Below, in pieces: positions 10,201 through 22,638 of a stretch of DNA of 64,000 bases. Made by a program: the position numbers and the translations under genes. Location: NCBI RefSeq assembly GCF_001653235.2, contig NC_035796.1, positions 806,001-870,000 of the forward strand. Direction: 5' to 3'. Each line of letters starts with the position of its first letter. Position 1 is the first letter of the stretch. This DNA is from Pochonia chlamydosporia 170 (taxonomy: Eukaryota > Ascomycota > Sordariomycetes > Hypocreales > Clavicipitaceae). The notes beneath the pieces were generated by a model that saw nothing but the letters and a program-made list of their open reading frames with translations, did no database searches and was not told the DNA's origin.

Positions 10201-12842
10201 GGCCTCACGCTGCAAGTCTCGACCAACATTGGAGAAGGCCTGGCCAATGCCGGCCGCAAGGCCACCTGCAGGGTTAGCTGCTGGTGTACCTGCTGCTGCC
10301 GCTGCTTCACGTTCGCTTGTGAGCACAATTTCATTACTTGCGATCTCATCATAAATCCCCAGCAAATACTCGTCGGGAAGATCGGCATTATCGTTAATAC
10401 CACGGTTGTTTTTTATAAACTCCTCCTTGCTCATGCGTTTGGCAATTTTGCTACTGTGTTGGTCGGTGTTCAGCATGATAACTGAATAGGCAAGAACATA
10501 AGCCGTATCCGCATTGGCGAAGGCATTAGGATTTCCCATGACATAACGTTCGGCGAACTTTAACATGAATCGGTCAATCTTTTGGGCTTCACCAGGCAGT
10601 CGAAAAGATTGTAAAAACTGTCGCAGCGCGTCGACGAAGCGTTTCTTGGTGAAGTCCATTGCATCAACGAAAGCGTGCATGATGTCAATATTCTGCTGGT
10701 CACCTTCTCCTAAATACTCGCCAATCTGAGCCTTGTCAAGCTTATCCTCCTTTAGGAGAAATTCGGCAATATCTGCCGGGTTGTCGCTGCTGATAAAGCC
10801 GTCTCGTAACAAAAGTTTGACACCTTTCTTGGGTTTAAAATTAAACTGTCTGATTGCATTCATCAGCGCAGTTTTACGTGCTTTCTCTTTCTCAAGCTGA
10901 TCTGGGTCGTCGTCCACAACAGGAGTAGATGGTGGCAACGGTGTCTCGAGTCGTGATGCGCTATCACTCAGCGTGGGGTCAATAGAGGGTCGCAACTCGT
11001 CAAGGGATGCTTTGGTATCTCCATCTGGTCGAAGCATATCCCCGCCATCAGAACGTACTGATGCCGACCAGTTAACGAGGGATCTGAGGGTTTCCACCAG
11101 AGCCTCCAAGGACAACCGTTTCATAGCATACTCCTTCGGGTAGTCTGGCTCATTTTCCTGCGATGGGATAATTTGAGCCACCGTCAATGGGGGCGGAAGG
11201 ATGCCTTTCAGCTGCCACTCGCTGGCTGGTTGGGTCTTGGCTCTCAGTTCCTCATATACCTGCTCATTGAGCGTTGTAATTGTGAGCGGTGTGGTAGCAA
11301 ATTTGGAGAGATCTTCGACCATGGTTTGAAAGATGTTGTCCACGGTTTGGTCGCAATCATAGTTGAGATACGTCTCAACTAGTGCCCTAGGGTCTGCACA
11401 CAATCGGTTGAGTATTGTTACAAAGTAGAGCTTTTGAGACACGGGAGCGTTGCGTCGAGATAAGAGGGCCAAATAGATCTCGTTAAGAAACACCTCAATT
11501 TCTTTCTGTCAAAGAGTCAGTAACGAGGAAACATTGGAATTTTTTGGTCAGGTCGTTGAAGAGTGTCATGTACCTTGAATGATGGTCTCATGAACTTGAG
11601 CATCAACCAGAAGATCTCGGAGCAAACTTCGAAAATGCGGTCTACTGAGCTTGCACCGTTGCGCGTAATGCTGAGGCAAAGGTAAAATTTGATGGCTTGC
11701 AGAAAAGATGTTGGCTCATTGTTCTTGGAGTTTTTGATCGTACACAAAGGCGATGTGAATACGGTAATATTGTTGTTGAGTAGGGTGTGGATGAGATGCA
11801 GAGAAACAAGCTTTGATCGCATGGGCTGTCCACGAAGATCATACAGCTGATCAGGGGGTAGTACCTTGGTTGACAAGTTGCAAAATGACCGAAATACAAG
11901 GTACGCATCCCGAATATATACCTCGTCCTCGGCATCCAGAGCATCCATGTCATCCTGAGTCGACCCATCGGCGCCAGACGGGTCAGGGCTTGATGGATCG
12001 TCTTTGCCTGTCGGCTTCAGCCTCGTAACCATGGTTGGCCCATCACCAAGGGTAGAATCATCAAAACTCTTTCGGTGCTCGAGATCCTTTAACGTAAGCT
12101 TGGCACCACCGTTAGACTGTGTTGGGGTATTTGGGTCTGACTGTGCTGCAGGCGACTCATCCCCGTCTGTACCAATATGTGTGCTGTTTGCCGGGTCGTT
12201 GGGATCAAACGTAATATTGCTAGAGCTGTGCTTGAGATTACTCAGGCTCAATCTCGATTCCTTCATGTGCAGTCTAGTCTTGACACGTTCAAAGACGGTG
12301 CCGACCATCTGCGTCAAGGTACCTTGGGCTACTTGCTGATTTGCAGTACTCCTCGATAAAAGAAACACGTTGTAGACCTGCCGGACTGCCTTCAGTAGAC
12401 CAGCGCCGTGCACAACAATCTTGTCGTTAAGAACGGCTGCCAATAGTGACTTGACAATCTGCAGCTGAATCTCCACAGCCGTGGTCTCGCCCTGAAAACA
12501 GTCGCAAATCGTATCAATAGCTCGCTCGATCAAGGGCGGTAGTTGCTCCGCGCTATTTTTATTTTCGTCATCCGCATCGTCCTCTTTGTTTGGTATTGAG
12601 AAATACGAATAGGAAATGAGTTTGCCTATGCAATCGAGAGCGGTTGTGGTCAACTGGGAGTTGTTGGATTTTGTGGCCAGTTGCAAAGGAGCAAAGACTA
12701 TTTCGGGGTCTGGAAGCTGCTCTTGTTCTTTGATGGCATCCAGTGCCTTTTTTGCGGATTCGGCGAGCTGCTTATTGCGTTGCGCATCTTTGGAGGTCGC
12801 AATGGCGTCCAAGGAGGACACCACAAACTTGAGAGAGCTCAT
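7213..12842 (-). CDS. SEC7: Arf guanine-nucleotide exchange factor Sec7 (BIG/Sec7 family)
   Basis: Sec7 activates Arf GTPases at the trans-Golgi to drive vesicle formation. Exons 12842-11574 and 11505-7213, joined over a 68-nt intron, give 1853 residues, close to the usual fungal length. The N-terminal part (from SSLDAIATSKDAQRNKQL) is the DCB region, followed by a charged low-complexity stretch and the HUS region (NEIYLALLSRR near the exon junction). The catalytic Sec7 domain spans about residues 640-830, with the glutamate finger in FRLPGEAQKIDRF (Glu at about 729) and LAYSVIMLNTDQHS. The HDS helical repeats follow (for example RCLIQMIQARGDNIRSGW). The join is in phase 0 and gives SFK-KEIEVFLNEIY. 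A longer N-terminus cannot be excluded. An upstream frame overlaps the start; see the separate entry. Confidence 0.93.
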
Positions 12843-12996
12843 CGGGGAGCGCGGGCGGAACCAGCGGCCATTCGAGAAACACAGGGGAGCTGAGGATGGA
12901 AGCTACGAATAGCGAAGGACTGTCGGTGTTGAGGGCAGCGTCAATGATCAAAGGGTCATCAGACAGCGAGGTAATGTATTCGGGTAGCAGCGTCAA
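12772..12996 (-). other. Upstream open reading frame overlapping the SEC7 start codon
   Basis: A 74-codon frame starts at ATG 12996 in the SEC7 leader and ends at 12772, inside the SEC7 coding region in another frame, overlapping it by 71 nt. Its product (start MTLLPEYITSLSDDPL) reads like a folded peptide rather than random sequence, but I do not recognise it. If the transcript includes it, ribosomes starting there would bypass the SEC7 ATG. It could instead be part of an unmodelled upstream exon. Confidence 0.4.
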
Positions 12997-15373
12997 GGGT
13001 CGAGTCTCGAGAGCACCGCGTTGTCAGACTGATATTGGAGTCGAATGTCGGGTTTATGCGACGACGTCCTGTACGTTGCCCCAGTATCCCCAAATAAGAA
13101 TAGGGTACGAGAAGAGTTCCCGGGCAAGGTCAACTGGATGAATTTGAATGTGTAAGAGCACGGGAGCCGTGTTGGGGGGCACTGAATTCTGGAAAGAACA
13201 GGCTGCTGCGAGGGGAGAAAGGCAGCTTGGATATATTGAAGCAAGGACAATAGCTTGCTGAGCGATGGAGTAGTAGATGGCGCAGCCGCGGGAGAGAGTA
13301 CACGTATAGTTCGGACAAGTCACAACGTGCTTGGGTGGAATAAGAAAATTGAAAGTGGAGCAGGACCCTCCAAGATCAATTGATGGTGGATGTGGTGATG
13401 GTGCGCCACACTTTGGGCCAGAGTTTGGTGAGCTCTGGCATCAAATGGCTCCAGCCACATCTCCCATAAGCTTTGTTGTTAGCTGTGGTTGACCAACAGT
13501 GTTTTGACAGCCAGGAGAAGTTTGGTGCCAGGACGTCAATTTAAATGTCAAGCTACGACTGGCCTAGGATTAGGTTAAACCTCTTATTTTTTGTTTTTTA
13601 TTCGTGAGAAATGAACACGCCGCGCCTGTGTGCCACTGGTATCATTCTCAACGGCTGCTGCCCAGTCTGGAGCGCCTTATCACAACAAAGCTCTTGTGTG
13701 GCGCAAGTTCTCCATGGGCACATGTAGGATTAGGGGGTTGTTCAGGGGCTTCGATGGCAGTGACACTGACAAGTTGCCGTACACTGCATTCTAAGTTGAT
13801 GTCGATGTTGGCGAGAGGCACAAACTTTTGCTACCTGGCGGAAAAACGCAGATAGCAGCCTCAAATAATGAAGGTATTTTCAATCAGACCATGGCAATAC
13901 TGCCGTCTGCATGACTGACTTCCAAGCTTTCGGTGAGTTCAATGTTACGGTCGGGGTGTATTCATACCAAATGGGTACAGGAGACGCTGAAAAGTTCAGT
14001 TACAGTGATAACTTCGTCATGACCTTTCACCAAGCCGTGAGAGTGATTTGGTGCCCAGCCAAACTTACCAAGGCTCTAGTTCTTCATTTTCCAGATACGG
14101 ATATTCTGTATATCCATGCTCCGCCATACCAACCTGGCGGATAGCTGATAAGCGACTGCGGCATTACTGCACGAACTTGGCTCTTTATCAATTGATATCC
14201 ATGGGCCACAAAGGCGATTAGTAATAGTAGGGGCGTGTTTGTGTTCTGTCAATTTGGGATCAATCGATGGTGATTTTGCAGGATCGTTCGTTCAGTGAGC
14301 AAAGTCTCATACCCCAGACATCTCAACACTAGGAGGAATATCTTTGCACCCTCGCTGAACCTTGAAGTCATTGCCGCCTCGGGATGTTGCCAGAAAATTG
14401 CACACAACAACCTACCTATCTAAGTAGGTATATAGCATTGCATTTTGCATGCTTGCCCAAGCAAAGATGTCGATTGGCCTGCTTTTTCGGCCAAGGTAGT
14501 TGCACTGGTAAATTCCCACAGTAGTACTGGCAGACAACATACGTCCACCTGCAGGGTAATCGGGTGGTGTGCTAAGGCACAACATTAGGCCGAAGAAGAG
14601 GCGGTTTTTTATCGTGCAGTTCAGAGGCATGTAGACAAACCGACCCGGACTGGAGCATGATGGGCATTTGGTGATTCAGTTAGGCCTGTCGGTATATCCA
14701 ACTACCTACCTAGGCATCCAGTGAGTAGGCAATTTTTCCATAGCTCGTAGTACGTTGTCCTTGACTGCAAAGATGTGAGGTGCTGGCACGGAGCTTTGTC
14801 TACAACGCTTGTGCGAGCACCAGCTCATTAAAATTAGCCAGACCAGGCCCTTCACCAGACACCAGTTGACCGAATTCACCCAACCCAGTATCCGTTCGTG
14901 CCCTTGCCCATCAGCCCAGGCCAGTCCCGCTGTAACTGGATTCTGGCTGGGCTGTCCAATCTCAAGTGCCATCCATTCCATGTCCCATAGATTGACAGCA
15001 GCCCGCCGTGTGCCGTCCATGGGTCCTGTGTCTGCTCCGAAAGCGGCTTAGGCCCCAAAGCTCCAGCAAGCGACGGAGCTCAACGCAAAATTCTGGACGG
15101 CCTGGTCCAACCAAAAACCCCAAAGTTTCTCCGTCGCCTTCTCAGTCTGGTTTGAGAGACACTCCCCCATCAACAATTCGCGCTCTGCCGCAACATACCC
15201 ATCTTTGGGCCGTCAGCCTTTGTCTCTTCTTATTCAATTCGGCCTCAATTTGCTCCAAATTGACCATCCTTTCTTTGCTACTTCTTGCCGGCCATAGCTA
15301 ACACTGTCCGAACCCTCCTCGCATCGCACCAAAGTTCCTAGCCTCGGAGCCATTCGAGCTATTTTTTCTCACG
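12997..15373. other. Non-coding stretch with SEC7 and LAT1 promoters
   Basis: About 2.4 kb between divergent SEC7 and LAT1. Short frames on both strands lack motifs and look random. There are imperfect palindromes related to TACCTAGGTA at 14410-14433 and 14705-14716. The last few hundred bases should hold the LAT1 leader. No RNA gene or mobile element was seen. Confidence 0.45.
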
Positions 15374-16848
15374 ATGCTCAGTGCCGCCATTAGGAGGCGA
15401 GTTCTCGCCCCAACTCACAATGCACTGCGCACCGGCTTCACCTCTCATGTCGTGAGGTACTATGCCTCCTTCCCAGAGCACCAGGTCGTCAAGATGCCCG
15501 CCTTGTCTCCTACCATGCAGGCGGGCAACATTGGTGCTTGGCAAAAGAAGGCTGGCGACACCATCGCCCCTGGTGACGTTCTGGTAGAAATTGAGACCGA
15601 CAAGGCCCAAATGGACTTTGAATTCCAGGAGGAAGGTGTAATTGCCAAGATTTTGAAAGAATCTGGTGAGAAGGACGTCTCGGTCGGCAGCGTGAGTGCT
15701 TGGCAATTTGCAACAATGCGTGCATTGAGTGCACCTCGTTTTCGCATCATCGTGTCTCTATTCGATGCTAACATTTTCTTTTGATCTAGCCAATTGCCAT
15801 TCTCGTCGAGGAAGGAACCGACATCTCAGCTTTCGAGAAGTTCACCCTGGAAGATGCCGGTGGCAATGCTCAGGCTCCTCAGCCCAAGCAAGAAGAAAAA
15901 TCCGAATCACAACCAGCTCCATCATCCGCCCCTGCGACGCCCGCCGAACCTGAACAGTACTCTTCCGAAGGAAAGCTGGAGACAGCCCTTGACCGTGAGC
16001 CTAACGTTGCTCCTGCTGCTAAGCGCCTTGCTCGCGAGAACGGTATCAGCCTGGATGGCCTCAAGGGCACCGGAAAGGGCGGAAAGATCACCGAGGAAGA
16101 CGTCAAGAAGGTCATCAGCAGCCCTGCCGTTGCGTCCCCTGGTGCCACATTCGAAGACATCCCTCTGAGCAACATGCGCAAGACCATTGCCAGCCGTCTT
16201 CAGGAATCTGTCCAGAAGAACCCCCACTTCTTCGTGACCAGCTCCCTTTCCGTCACCAAGCTGCTCAAACTCCGACAGGCTTTGAATAGCTCGGCTGAGG
16301 GCAAATACAAGCTTTCGGTCAATGATTTCCTCATCAAGGCTATTGCTGCTGCCAGCAAGAAGGTTCCGGCCGTCAATTCCAGCTGGCGCGAGGGTTCCAT
16401 TCGTCAGTTCAACACTGTTGACGTATCTGTTGCCGTTTCTACCCCTACGGGCTTGATCACTCCTATTGTCACCGGTGTTGACGCTCGTGGCCTTGAGTCT
16501 ATCTCCGGAAAGGTCAAGGAGCTAGCCAAGAAGGCTCGTGATAACAAGCTCAAGCCCGAGGAGTACCAGGGAGGCACCATCTCCATTTCCAACATGGGAA
16601 TGAATGCTGCTGTCGACCACTTCACCGCTGTCATCAATCCTCCTCAGTCTGCCATTCTTGCAGTTGGCACCACCAAGAAGGTCGCTATTCCTGTGGAAAA
16701 TGAGGATGGCACCACCGGCTTTGAATGGGATGACCAGATCACCGTCACTGCCAGCTTCGACCACAAGGTCATTGATGGCGCTGTCGGCGCTGAATGGATC
16801 CGCGAGGTCAAGAAGGTCATCGAGAACCCTCTTGAGTTGCTTCTGTAA
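15374..16848 (+). CDS. LAT1: Dihydrolipoamide acetyltransferase, E2 of pyruvate dehydrogenase
   Basis: E2 transfers the acetyl group from lipoyl-lysine to coenzyme A in the mitochondrial pyruvate dehydrogenase complex. Exons 15374-15691 and 15790-16848 (98-nt intron, phase 0) give 458 residues. The N-terminus [15 protein letters not shown] with later VVRYYAS is a basic mitochondrial presequence. The lipoyl domain carries [12 protein letters not shown] with the lipoylated lysine at about residue 77. A Pro/Ala/Glu/Ser linker follows, then the E1/E3-binding domain ([15 protein letters not shown]). The catalytic domain ends with [12 protein letters not shown], with active-site His at about 431 and Asp at about 435 (HxxxDG). 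All key residues are present. Length and layout are normal for fungal Lat1. Confidence 0.95.
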
Positions 16849-17354
16849 GAGGTTGTCAGCGACTCCTAACAGGGAGGACAAACCGAAATCAAATGGACGA
16901 GAGGAAAAAAGGAGAGCATACCTTATAGAATTGGCGAGGATCCGCAATGAAATGGATCGAGAACAAGTACAGGATTGACGGAGATGTAACTACCCTTTGC
17001 CTGTGTCGATGGGATGATGGCAAGACGAGGTGCCCGTGTACAATGACCCTTGATTAATACTGTGTTTCTGGCCTGAGAGAGTATGTCTTGCTTGTACATT
17101 GGCTCTTTATTCTCTCTCTCCCGTGACACTAGAAATCTATTTTATCTTAAATGTACTTCGATTGAATCGATTTTCGCAATAAATGCTATGTACTAATGGA
17201 GTGGTTTGTATTTATGGACCAAAGATGGCCTAAGCTAATGACCAACTGAGGCGCAATTGAAGATTAAATGCGTCTACGACCGTTTACTACTACTGGTCAC
17301 TTCCCAGCTGTCGTCTTTTTTTGCCTTTTGTAACCTCGACTCTTCTCCCGTGGC
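16849..17354. other. Convergent 3' region between LAT1 and the MFS gene
   Basis: 506 bp of non-coding sequence holding the two 3' ends. AT-rich near 17120-17200. Nothing else seen. Confidence 0.45.
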
Positions 17355-18733
17355 TCAAGTTCTTCCAAAGAGACCTACGGGAGACACAAGCTTTGCCACA
17401 ACCGCTAGCACGGCACCGAATAATGTCATGGCACCACTGAAGTATGATAACTCGTGAAAGCCCTTGTATCGATCTACCATGCTTCCAGAGACTGGCGGCC
17501 CCACGAGTGCGGAAAAGGACGCTAGTGCCATGCCAACACCCATGTATGTGCCGATGTTCTTTGGATGATCCGCACATAGGGTCACGGCGACGGAGCCGCC
17601 CGAAATGATGGCGCCAGATGCGAAGCCGAAGACGGCCGAAAACACAATGATGGCAGCGTTGGACTCGACCCTGGGCCAGCAAAAGATGAGAATGGCGGTG
17701 GCTGCCGCTGCGCCGATGAGCGTGTTTACACGGCCAAACTTGTCGCCCAAAACACCAGGGATGACTCGGCCGAAAATGGAGGCACCATTGACCACAGCGA
17801 CAAGATAGTTGGCCAGAGTTTCGTTCATTCCCTTTGATATGGCGTAGGCCGGTATCAGAAAGAGAGGCACGAACATGCCGATCATGGCAAAGAATATAGC
17901 CGCAACGAGCAACACGTACATGGTGTTTGTGAACGAGTACCACAAGAAGAATCTCGTCTTTCTCGGCGGCAGTCTGGATCGAACAGCCACGGCACTGAAC
18001 ACCAATACGGGCAGCATGACGAACCCTGTGATGCGGACAGACCAGCCGAAGCCGAGATCTGTCTTGGTGAGTAGATTAGACAGCATTATTGGAAAGACTA
18101 CGGCTCCGAGTGATGATCCGGCGATGGATAGTCCCATTGCAGCACCTCTATTCTTGTCGAACCACTGAGGAACAGCAGCCAAAGCAGGGAACATGACTAG
18201 GCCATTGGCCAGCCCGGTTAGTACTCCTTGAGCGAGCATAAACTGCCAGTACTTTTTGCAAATACTCGTCATCATTACACCAAAAATGTACAACAGAGCT
18301 GCAGGGCGCAATATCTAAGGTGTGGTCGTCATCATTAGCCGCAAGTCAGTCACGACAAGAAGAAAACAAAACTACTAGGACGTACCCAGGCACCATATCG
18401 ATCAAATAACGGACCCCCAATTGCTCCCGTAGCAAAAATGAGGAAGGCTTGAACCGAGCCGATCCATGCGATCTTAGAGGCTCCTTCATCGGGAAGTTGA
18501 TTGATCATGTAGTATGCTTGGAATATGCCAAACACATTGGTGTACCCAAGTGTGCAGAAGAATGCTCCGGACGCTCCAGCAGCAACGAGCCACGCTCTGG
18601 TGCCGCCGTCTGGGAAGTCACTCAAGTCATTATCCTCAGCTTTCTGCAATATCGAATTGGGGCCATTAGTGGATTTTTCCGAATTGGGTGGCTCGGTGGT
18701 TTCGCAGAAGTTTGAGGGTGCAGAAGCATCCAT
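17355..18733 (-). CDS. Major facilitator transporter, monocarboxylate-permease-like
   Basis: Exons 18733-18386 and 18314-17355 (71-nt intron) give 435 residues. A hydrophilic N-terminus of about 40 residues precedes DFPDGGTRAWLVAAGASG, a signature seen in fungal monocarboxylate-transporter-like MFS proteins, and then about twelve hydrophobic segments such as GVLTGLANGLVMFPALAAV and AAATAILIFCW. Loop motifs include FDRYGAW at the exon junction and DKFGRV after the central loop. The substrate cannot be read from sequence; the MCT-like family moves carboxylates or related small molecules. ATG 18733 was preferred over the upstream in-frame ATG at 18832, which would add a stray hydrophobic leader. 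It is divergent from a Zn2Cys6 factor, a common arrangement for a locally regulated transporter. Confidence 0.85.
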
Positions 18734-19317
18734 TCTTTCGCCAGACGTTGGTAGAATATATTGGAGCAATAGTAACCATGAACAAATCAAAATGACTCTG
18801 TAGCATGCGATTTGGAGTAGGATTTGAGGCACAGTTCATCCCGTTCAAACAACTCATTGTTGAGGCAGCCCAATTTATATAGCTAGTCATGCTGGCCACG
18901 ACAACATCAACGTCTTCAGATAAATTAAGCATCATCTACTATGCGATTCGGAGATTGATAAAATGCCGAGTTGAGAGAAGCCAACAAGTGAATAAACACC
19001 ATTGATGATATTTGGTGAATCTCGCAAGTGGTGTCTGCCTCAGCAGCTGTGTAAGTGCATCGCCTCGGTGAATTCCAGCAATCAGCCAATAAGCGTGCCA
19101 GAAATCTCGGGCATTTCGGCACCAGCCGCACAAGGTCTCCCATCCACAAGACAGCTTACGTGCATCCAACGTTAATTTTCGCCGTGAAATATTCACACTT
19201 GATCCAAAACAAACCCTGTTCTCTGCTGAATTCACCGAGGAAGATATTTCATATACCGATGCTGAATTTCCCCACTGGTGTACCTAGTCAGATTGGGCGG
19301 CTGCAGCTACAAGACAA
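18734..19317. promoter_or_regulatory. Shared promoter of the MFS transporter and the Zn2Cys6 factor, with a CGG-N6-CCG site
   Basis: 584 bp between two divergent ATGs. At 19117-19128 there is CGGCACCAGCCG, an inverted CGG repeat with six-base spacing, a form recognised by some binuclear zinc-cluster dimers such as Ppr1 and UaY. A CCAAT box sits at 19086-19090. Binding by the adjacent factor is inference. Confidence 0.5.
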
Positions 19318-21733
19318 ATGTCCGACATGACTAACACCAGTCAAGGCGAAGCACCCTCCTACAACGACGGAGGCAATGCTGCGTCTTTTCTGCCGACCAG
19401 CATGCCTGAAAAGAAACGCAGGCGCCCTCCGCTGGCCTGTGAGCAGTGCCGAAGGCGGAAGATAAAGTGTGACAGGAATTCTCCTTGTGGACATTGTACC
19501 AGAGCACGCATCCCCAACTGCACATACGCTCCTGCTCATATTCCGGCATCCAAGAACAAGAGCAACTCATCTTCCGGACTGCAGAGCGCCAGTACAAGCG
19601 GTGTATCACACCGACCAGTGCGACCAGCTCCGTCTTTAGACGCAGGAGGTGCAACAGGAGACAACAGTGCGGTCGCCACAGACGTTCCTCCTACATCCAA
19701 GCACTCGTCAAGTGCACCCAGTTCAAATGTTGGTTCAACCTCTGACACATCCAATGTAGATTGGTTGGTTGCCAGAGTCCATGAACTCGAAGATAAGCTC
19801 GCCAGTGTTGTTCATATCAGCGACCCTAAAGGAAATGATCCGTTTGCCACAAACAAAGGAGATTCCGTGGCCCCCTTGGCCGGAACCATTTCCAAAACAA
19901 GATACTTTGGAAACAGTCATTGGATAAATGTGACTGATTTGGTATGCCGTCATGTTTCCCTTGCCGTTTTGATGTCCTTTGTTCTTGCTGGTGCTAATCG
20001 CAAAGTAAAAGCTTCCTACAGAGTTCGCCTTACTTGGGCGTGCTGAAGCAGAGAAAGACGATGTATATCACGCATTGGTCAAGTGCAAGACCTTGGGGCG
20101 CAAAATCAAGAAGAACCGGCAGCGGCCCTTGTCTTCTGAAAAGCTTGGCAGCTCAATTCCATTGAGGGAGCTGGCAGATCAACTAGTCGACAATTACCTG
20201 CGCACTTTTGAGGGTGTCATGCGGATTCTCCATATACCAACATTCCGCCTCGACTATGAGAGGTATTGGCAAAATCCCAGTGCTGCAAATATGTCCTTTG
20301 TCATTCAACTTCAGCTCTGTATGGCTCTGGGAGCCACGATCCACGACGAAATCTTTTCCATGAGGGCCATGGCAATGCACTGGGTCTACGAAGCGCAGCT
20401 ATGGCTGATGCTACCCCCGGAAAAGAGCAAGATGACTATTACAGGCATACAAATATTGTGTCTCTTAGTGATGGCCAAATCCTGCTGCGGCGTTGGCCAA
20501 GACCTCACTTGGGTGACAATGGGCAGCCTAGTCAGAATGGCCATGTACATGGGACTCCATCGCGATCCGAAACGCCTTGGGAAAATGACAATGTATAGGG
20601 CTGAGATTCGGCGTCGCCTATGGGCAACAATCCTCGAGTTAAACTTACAGTGTGCTTTCGAGGCTGGCGGCTCGCCGTTGCTTCAAAACACAGACTACGA
20701 TACCGAGCCTCCAGCAAACTTAAATGACAACCAGTTAGTTGACGAAAATGATGGCGAGGCTCTTTGTGGCCAGCCTTCTGATATACCAACCCAGTCCTCT
20801 GTCCAGCTTGCCATACTCAAGTCCCTGCCACTGCGGCTCAATCTCATCAGACTCATCAACGACTTCCGAGCATCACGTCCCTACGATGAGATATTGCGGC
20901 TGAATTCTGAGCTTACCAAGGCCTGCCGGGAATTGTCGCACAAGCTATCCTGTCTTCATACCAAGGACGTCAATTCAGGAGGTACAACAATCAACTACTT
21001 TCACGTCTCGGTAGCGGAACTGTTCCTGTACCGGTTTTTCCATGCTCTTCATCAAACGGCCATTGCGAAATCTTTCAACGATCATCGATTTTACTTTTCT
21101 AGGAGGATGTGCTTAGACAGTGCACTGAAACTTCTTAACCTTTGGGGCTTGTCGGGGCAACGTATGAATACAGGAACGAAGGGCCAGATGGATTTCAAGC
21201 GCATTGTTGACAATGGATCTGGACTTTTCCGGTACATTGGTGTGCAATCACTATTCTTCGTCGCGGTAGAGCTTATTCATCAGAAACAAGGCCAGTCTGT
21301 CAGCCTCGGTTATCTCCCATCCATCGGAGACTCTGACCTGAGGGCGTGCCTGGAATCTGCAAAGATTTGGACTCTGGAGCGGGTTCGAGCTGGAGAGACC
21401 AACGGCAAAGGCCACTGCTTCGTGGCAGCATGTCTTGGGCATATTGACGCCCTCACCGCGGGCTTGCCGCAAGAGCAGGTTGACAAGGCGATTCTGCGAG
21501 CCGCAACGGAATCGGCGAATCGGTGCTTGGTTGCTCTCATGGAGGTGGCGAAGAGGGAAGGAGTGCCATCTGAGGAGTCAACGCCTGAGCCGACGGAAAT
21601 GGACGGTGTTACGACTACGCCTCTCGAGTGGATGGGAGATTGGGCATGGGATGATATGGACGGCATGTCGTGGGAGCAATGGTCGCAGAATACATTTGGC
21701 GGGCTGGAGCAGAGTCTTCCTGGACACTTCTAG
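19318..21733 (+). CDS. Zn2Cys6 transcription factor with fungal-specific regulatory domain
   Basis: Exons 19318-19941 and 20024-21733 give 777 residues. The zinc cluster is CEQCRRRKIKC followed by DRNSPCGHC and a last Cys in RIPNC, cysteines at about 41, 44, 51, 57, 60 and 68 (CX2CX6CX5CX2CX7C), preceded by the basic run KKRRRPP. A Ser/Ala-rich linker and a short coiled segment (DWLVARVHELEDKLASV) follow, fitting dimerisation. The middle region (VMRILHIPTFRLDYERYW, then MGLHRDP and RRRLWATILEL) is the fungal_trans domain. The C-terminus is acidic and tryptophan-rich (WMGDWAWDDMDGMSWEQW), like an activation domain. The intron acceptor is placed at AG 20022-20023 because the preceding CAG gives the wrong frame. 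The likely target is its own divergent promoter and the neighbouring transporter; this is inference. Confidence 0.85.
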
Positions 21734-22638
21734 CCTTAGCTGGCGGGTCTAACTACTAGGATTGCATTGCTTGCATTGCTATGGGGTTTTCAATAACGTA
21801 AGGAAGGATTCAATAGAGCTCGGCAGCCGTTTGAGATATTGCTCTGGCTCTGAATTACATAAGTATTAGCTATTGGCGTGAATAAAGATGGGCGTTAGGA
21901 CGGGGGTGGACTTGAGGTCCGAGGTTGTATTCGATTTGCGTTTCTTTTTGTCTTTGTACTTGTGGGATAGACTCAACGCAACTCACTATATGATGCCTGT
22001 ATCATATTACTGGCGCTGTTGAAATCGAATCGAATCGCTTCTCATCGGCAATCGGGCCATCGGGCCATCTTGACCCATTGGGAGCGTTGCATGGTGCAGG
22101 TTTGTTGACATTGCATCAAATTGCCGCCTCTTCCGGGCCGTGTCTAAGTTATTATCCAGATCCCTGCATATTGCATGGAGCAGAGCTTTCAAGGACTGGA
22201 TTCATTTTGTGTTGGTGTGCTGAGACATGGAATAGCAAATAACACGAGTATGGTGTGAAGAAGATTGAAGGGAGAAAGTCAGTCTCCCAGACTCGAGTAC
22301 CTTGGTACCTTGGCAGTTGGTTGGGAATCTGCCACAACCTGACCAGACCCCTTGGAGAGACAAGCATCCACCAGACGACAAAAGCATCAGACCAGTTGAC
22401 AACATTTGAACTTTGTGTTGCACCTGCTTTAACGAAAATAGTATGTCTCTCCCGCTTTGAGGGAAGGACATCGGATGGCCCGTACTTAAGTGCAATGCTC
22501 CAAGCTTTGGCCAGCTAACCTTTTATTCAAAACTTCAATGTTCCTTCACGTCTGCCGGCTACAATCAAGCAACTGGGCACGAACATAATCAGACAGAGAT
22601 TTGGTACTATTGCATTGCAGTATATCCAATTGCCCACA
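21734..22638. other. Intergenic, no gene seen
   Basis: 905 bp. It contains AT-rich sequence, GAATCGAATCG near 22025, and an ACCTTGGTACCTTGG direct repeat near 22300. No supported gene. Confidence 0.4.

Noticed and set aside
14410..14433. Possible terminal inverted repeat of a small transposon (CCTATCTAAGTAGG type)
   Set aside because: No partner repeat or target-site duplication within several kb; it fits the dispersed TACCTA word better.
19942..20021. Acceptor CAG at 20019-20021 for the Zn2Cys6 gene intron
   Set aside because: It shifts the frame and leads to an early stop; the next AG two bases later restores the long frame.
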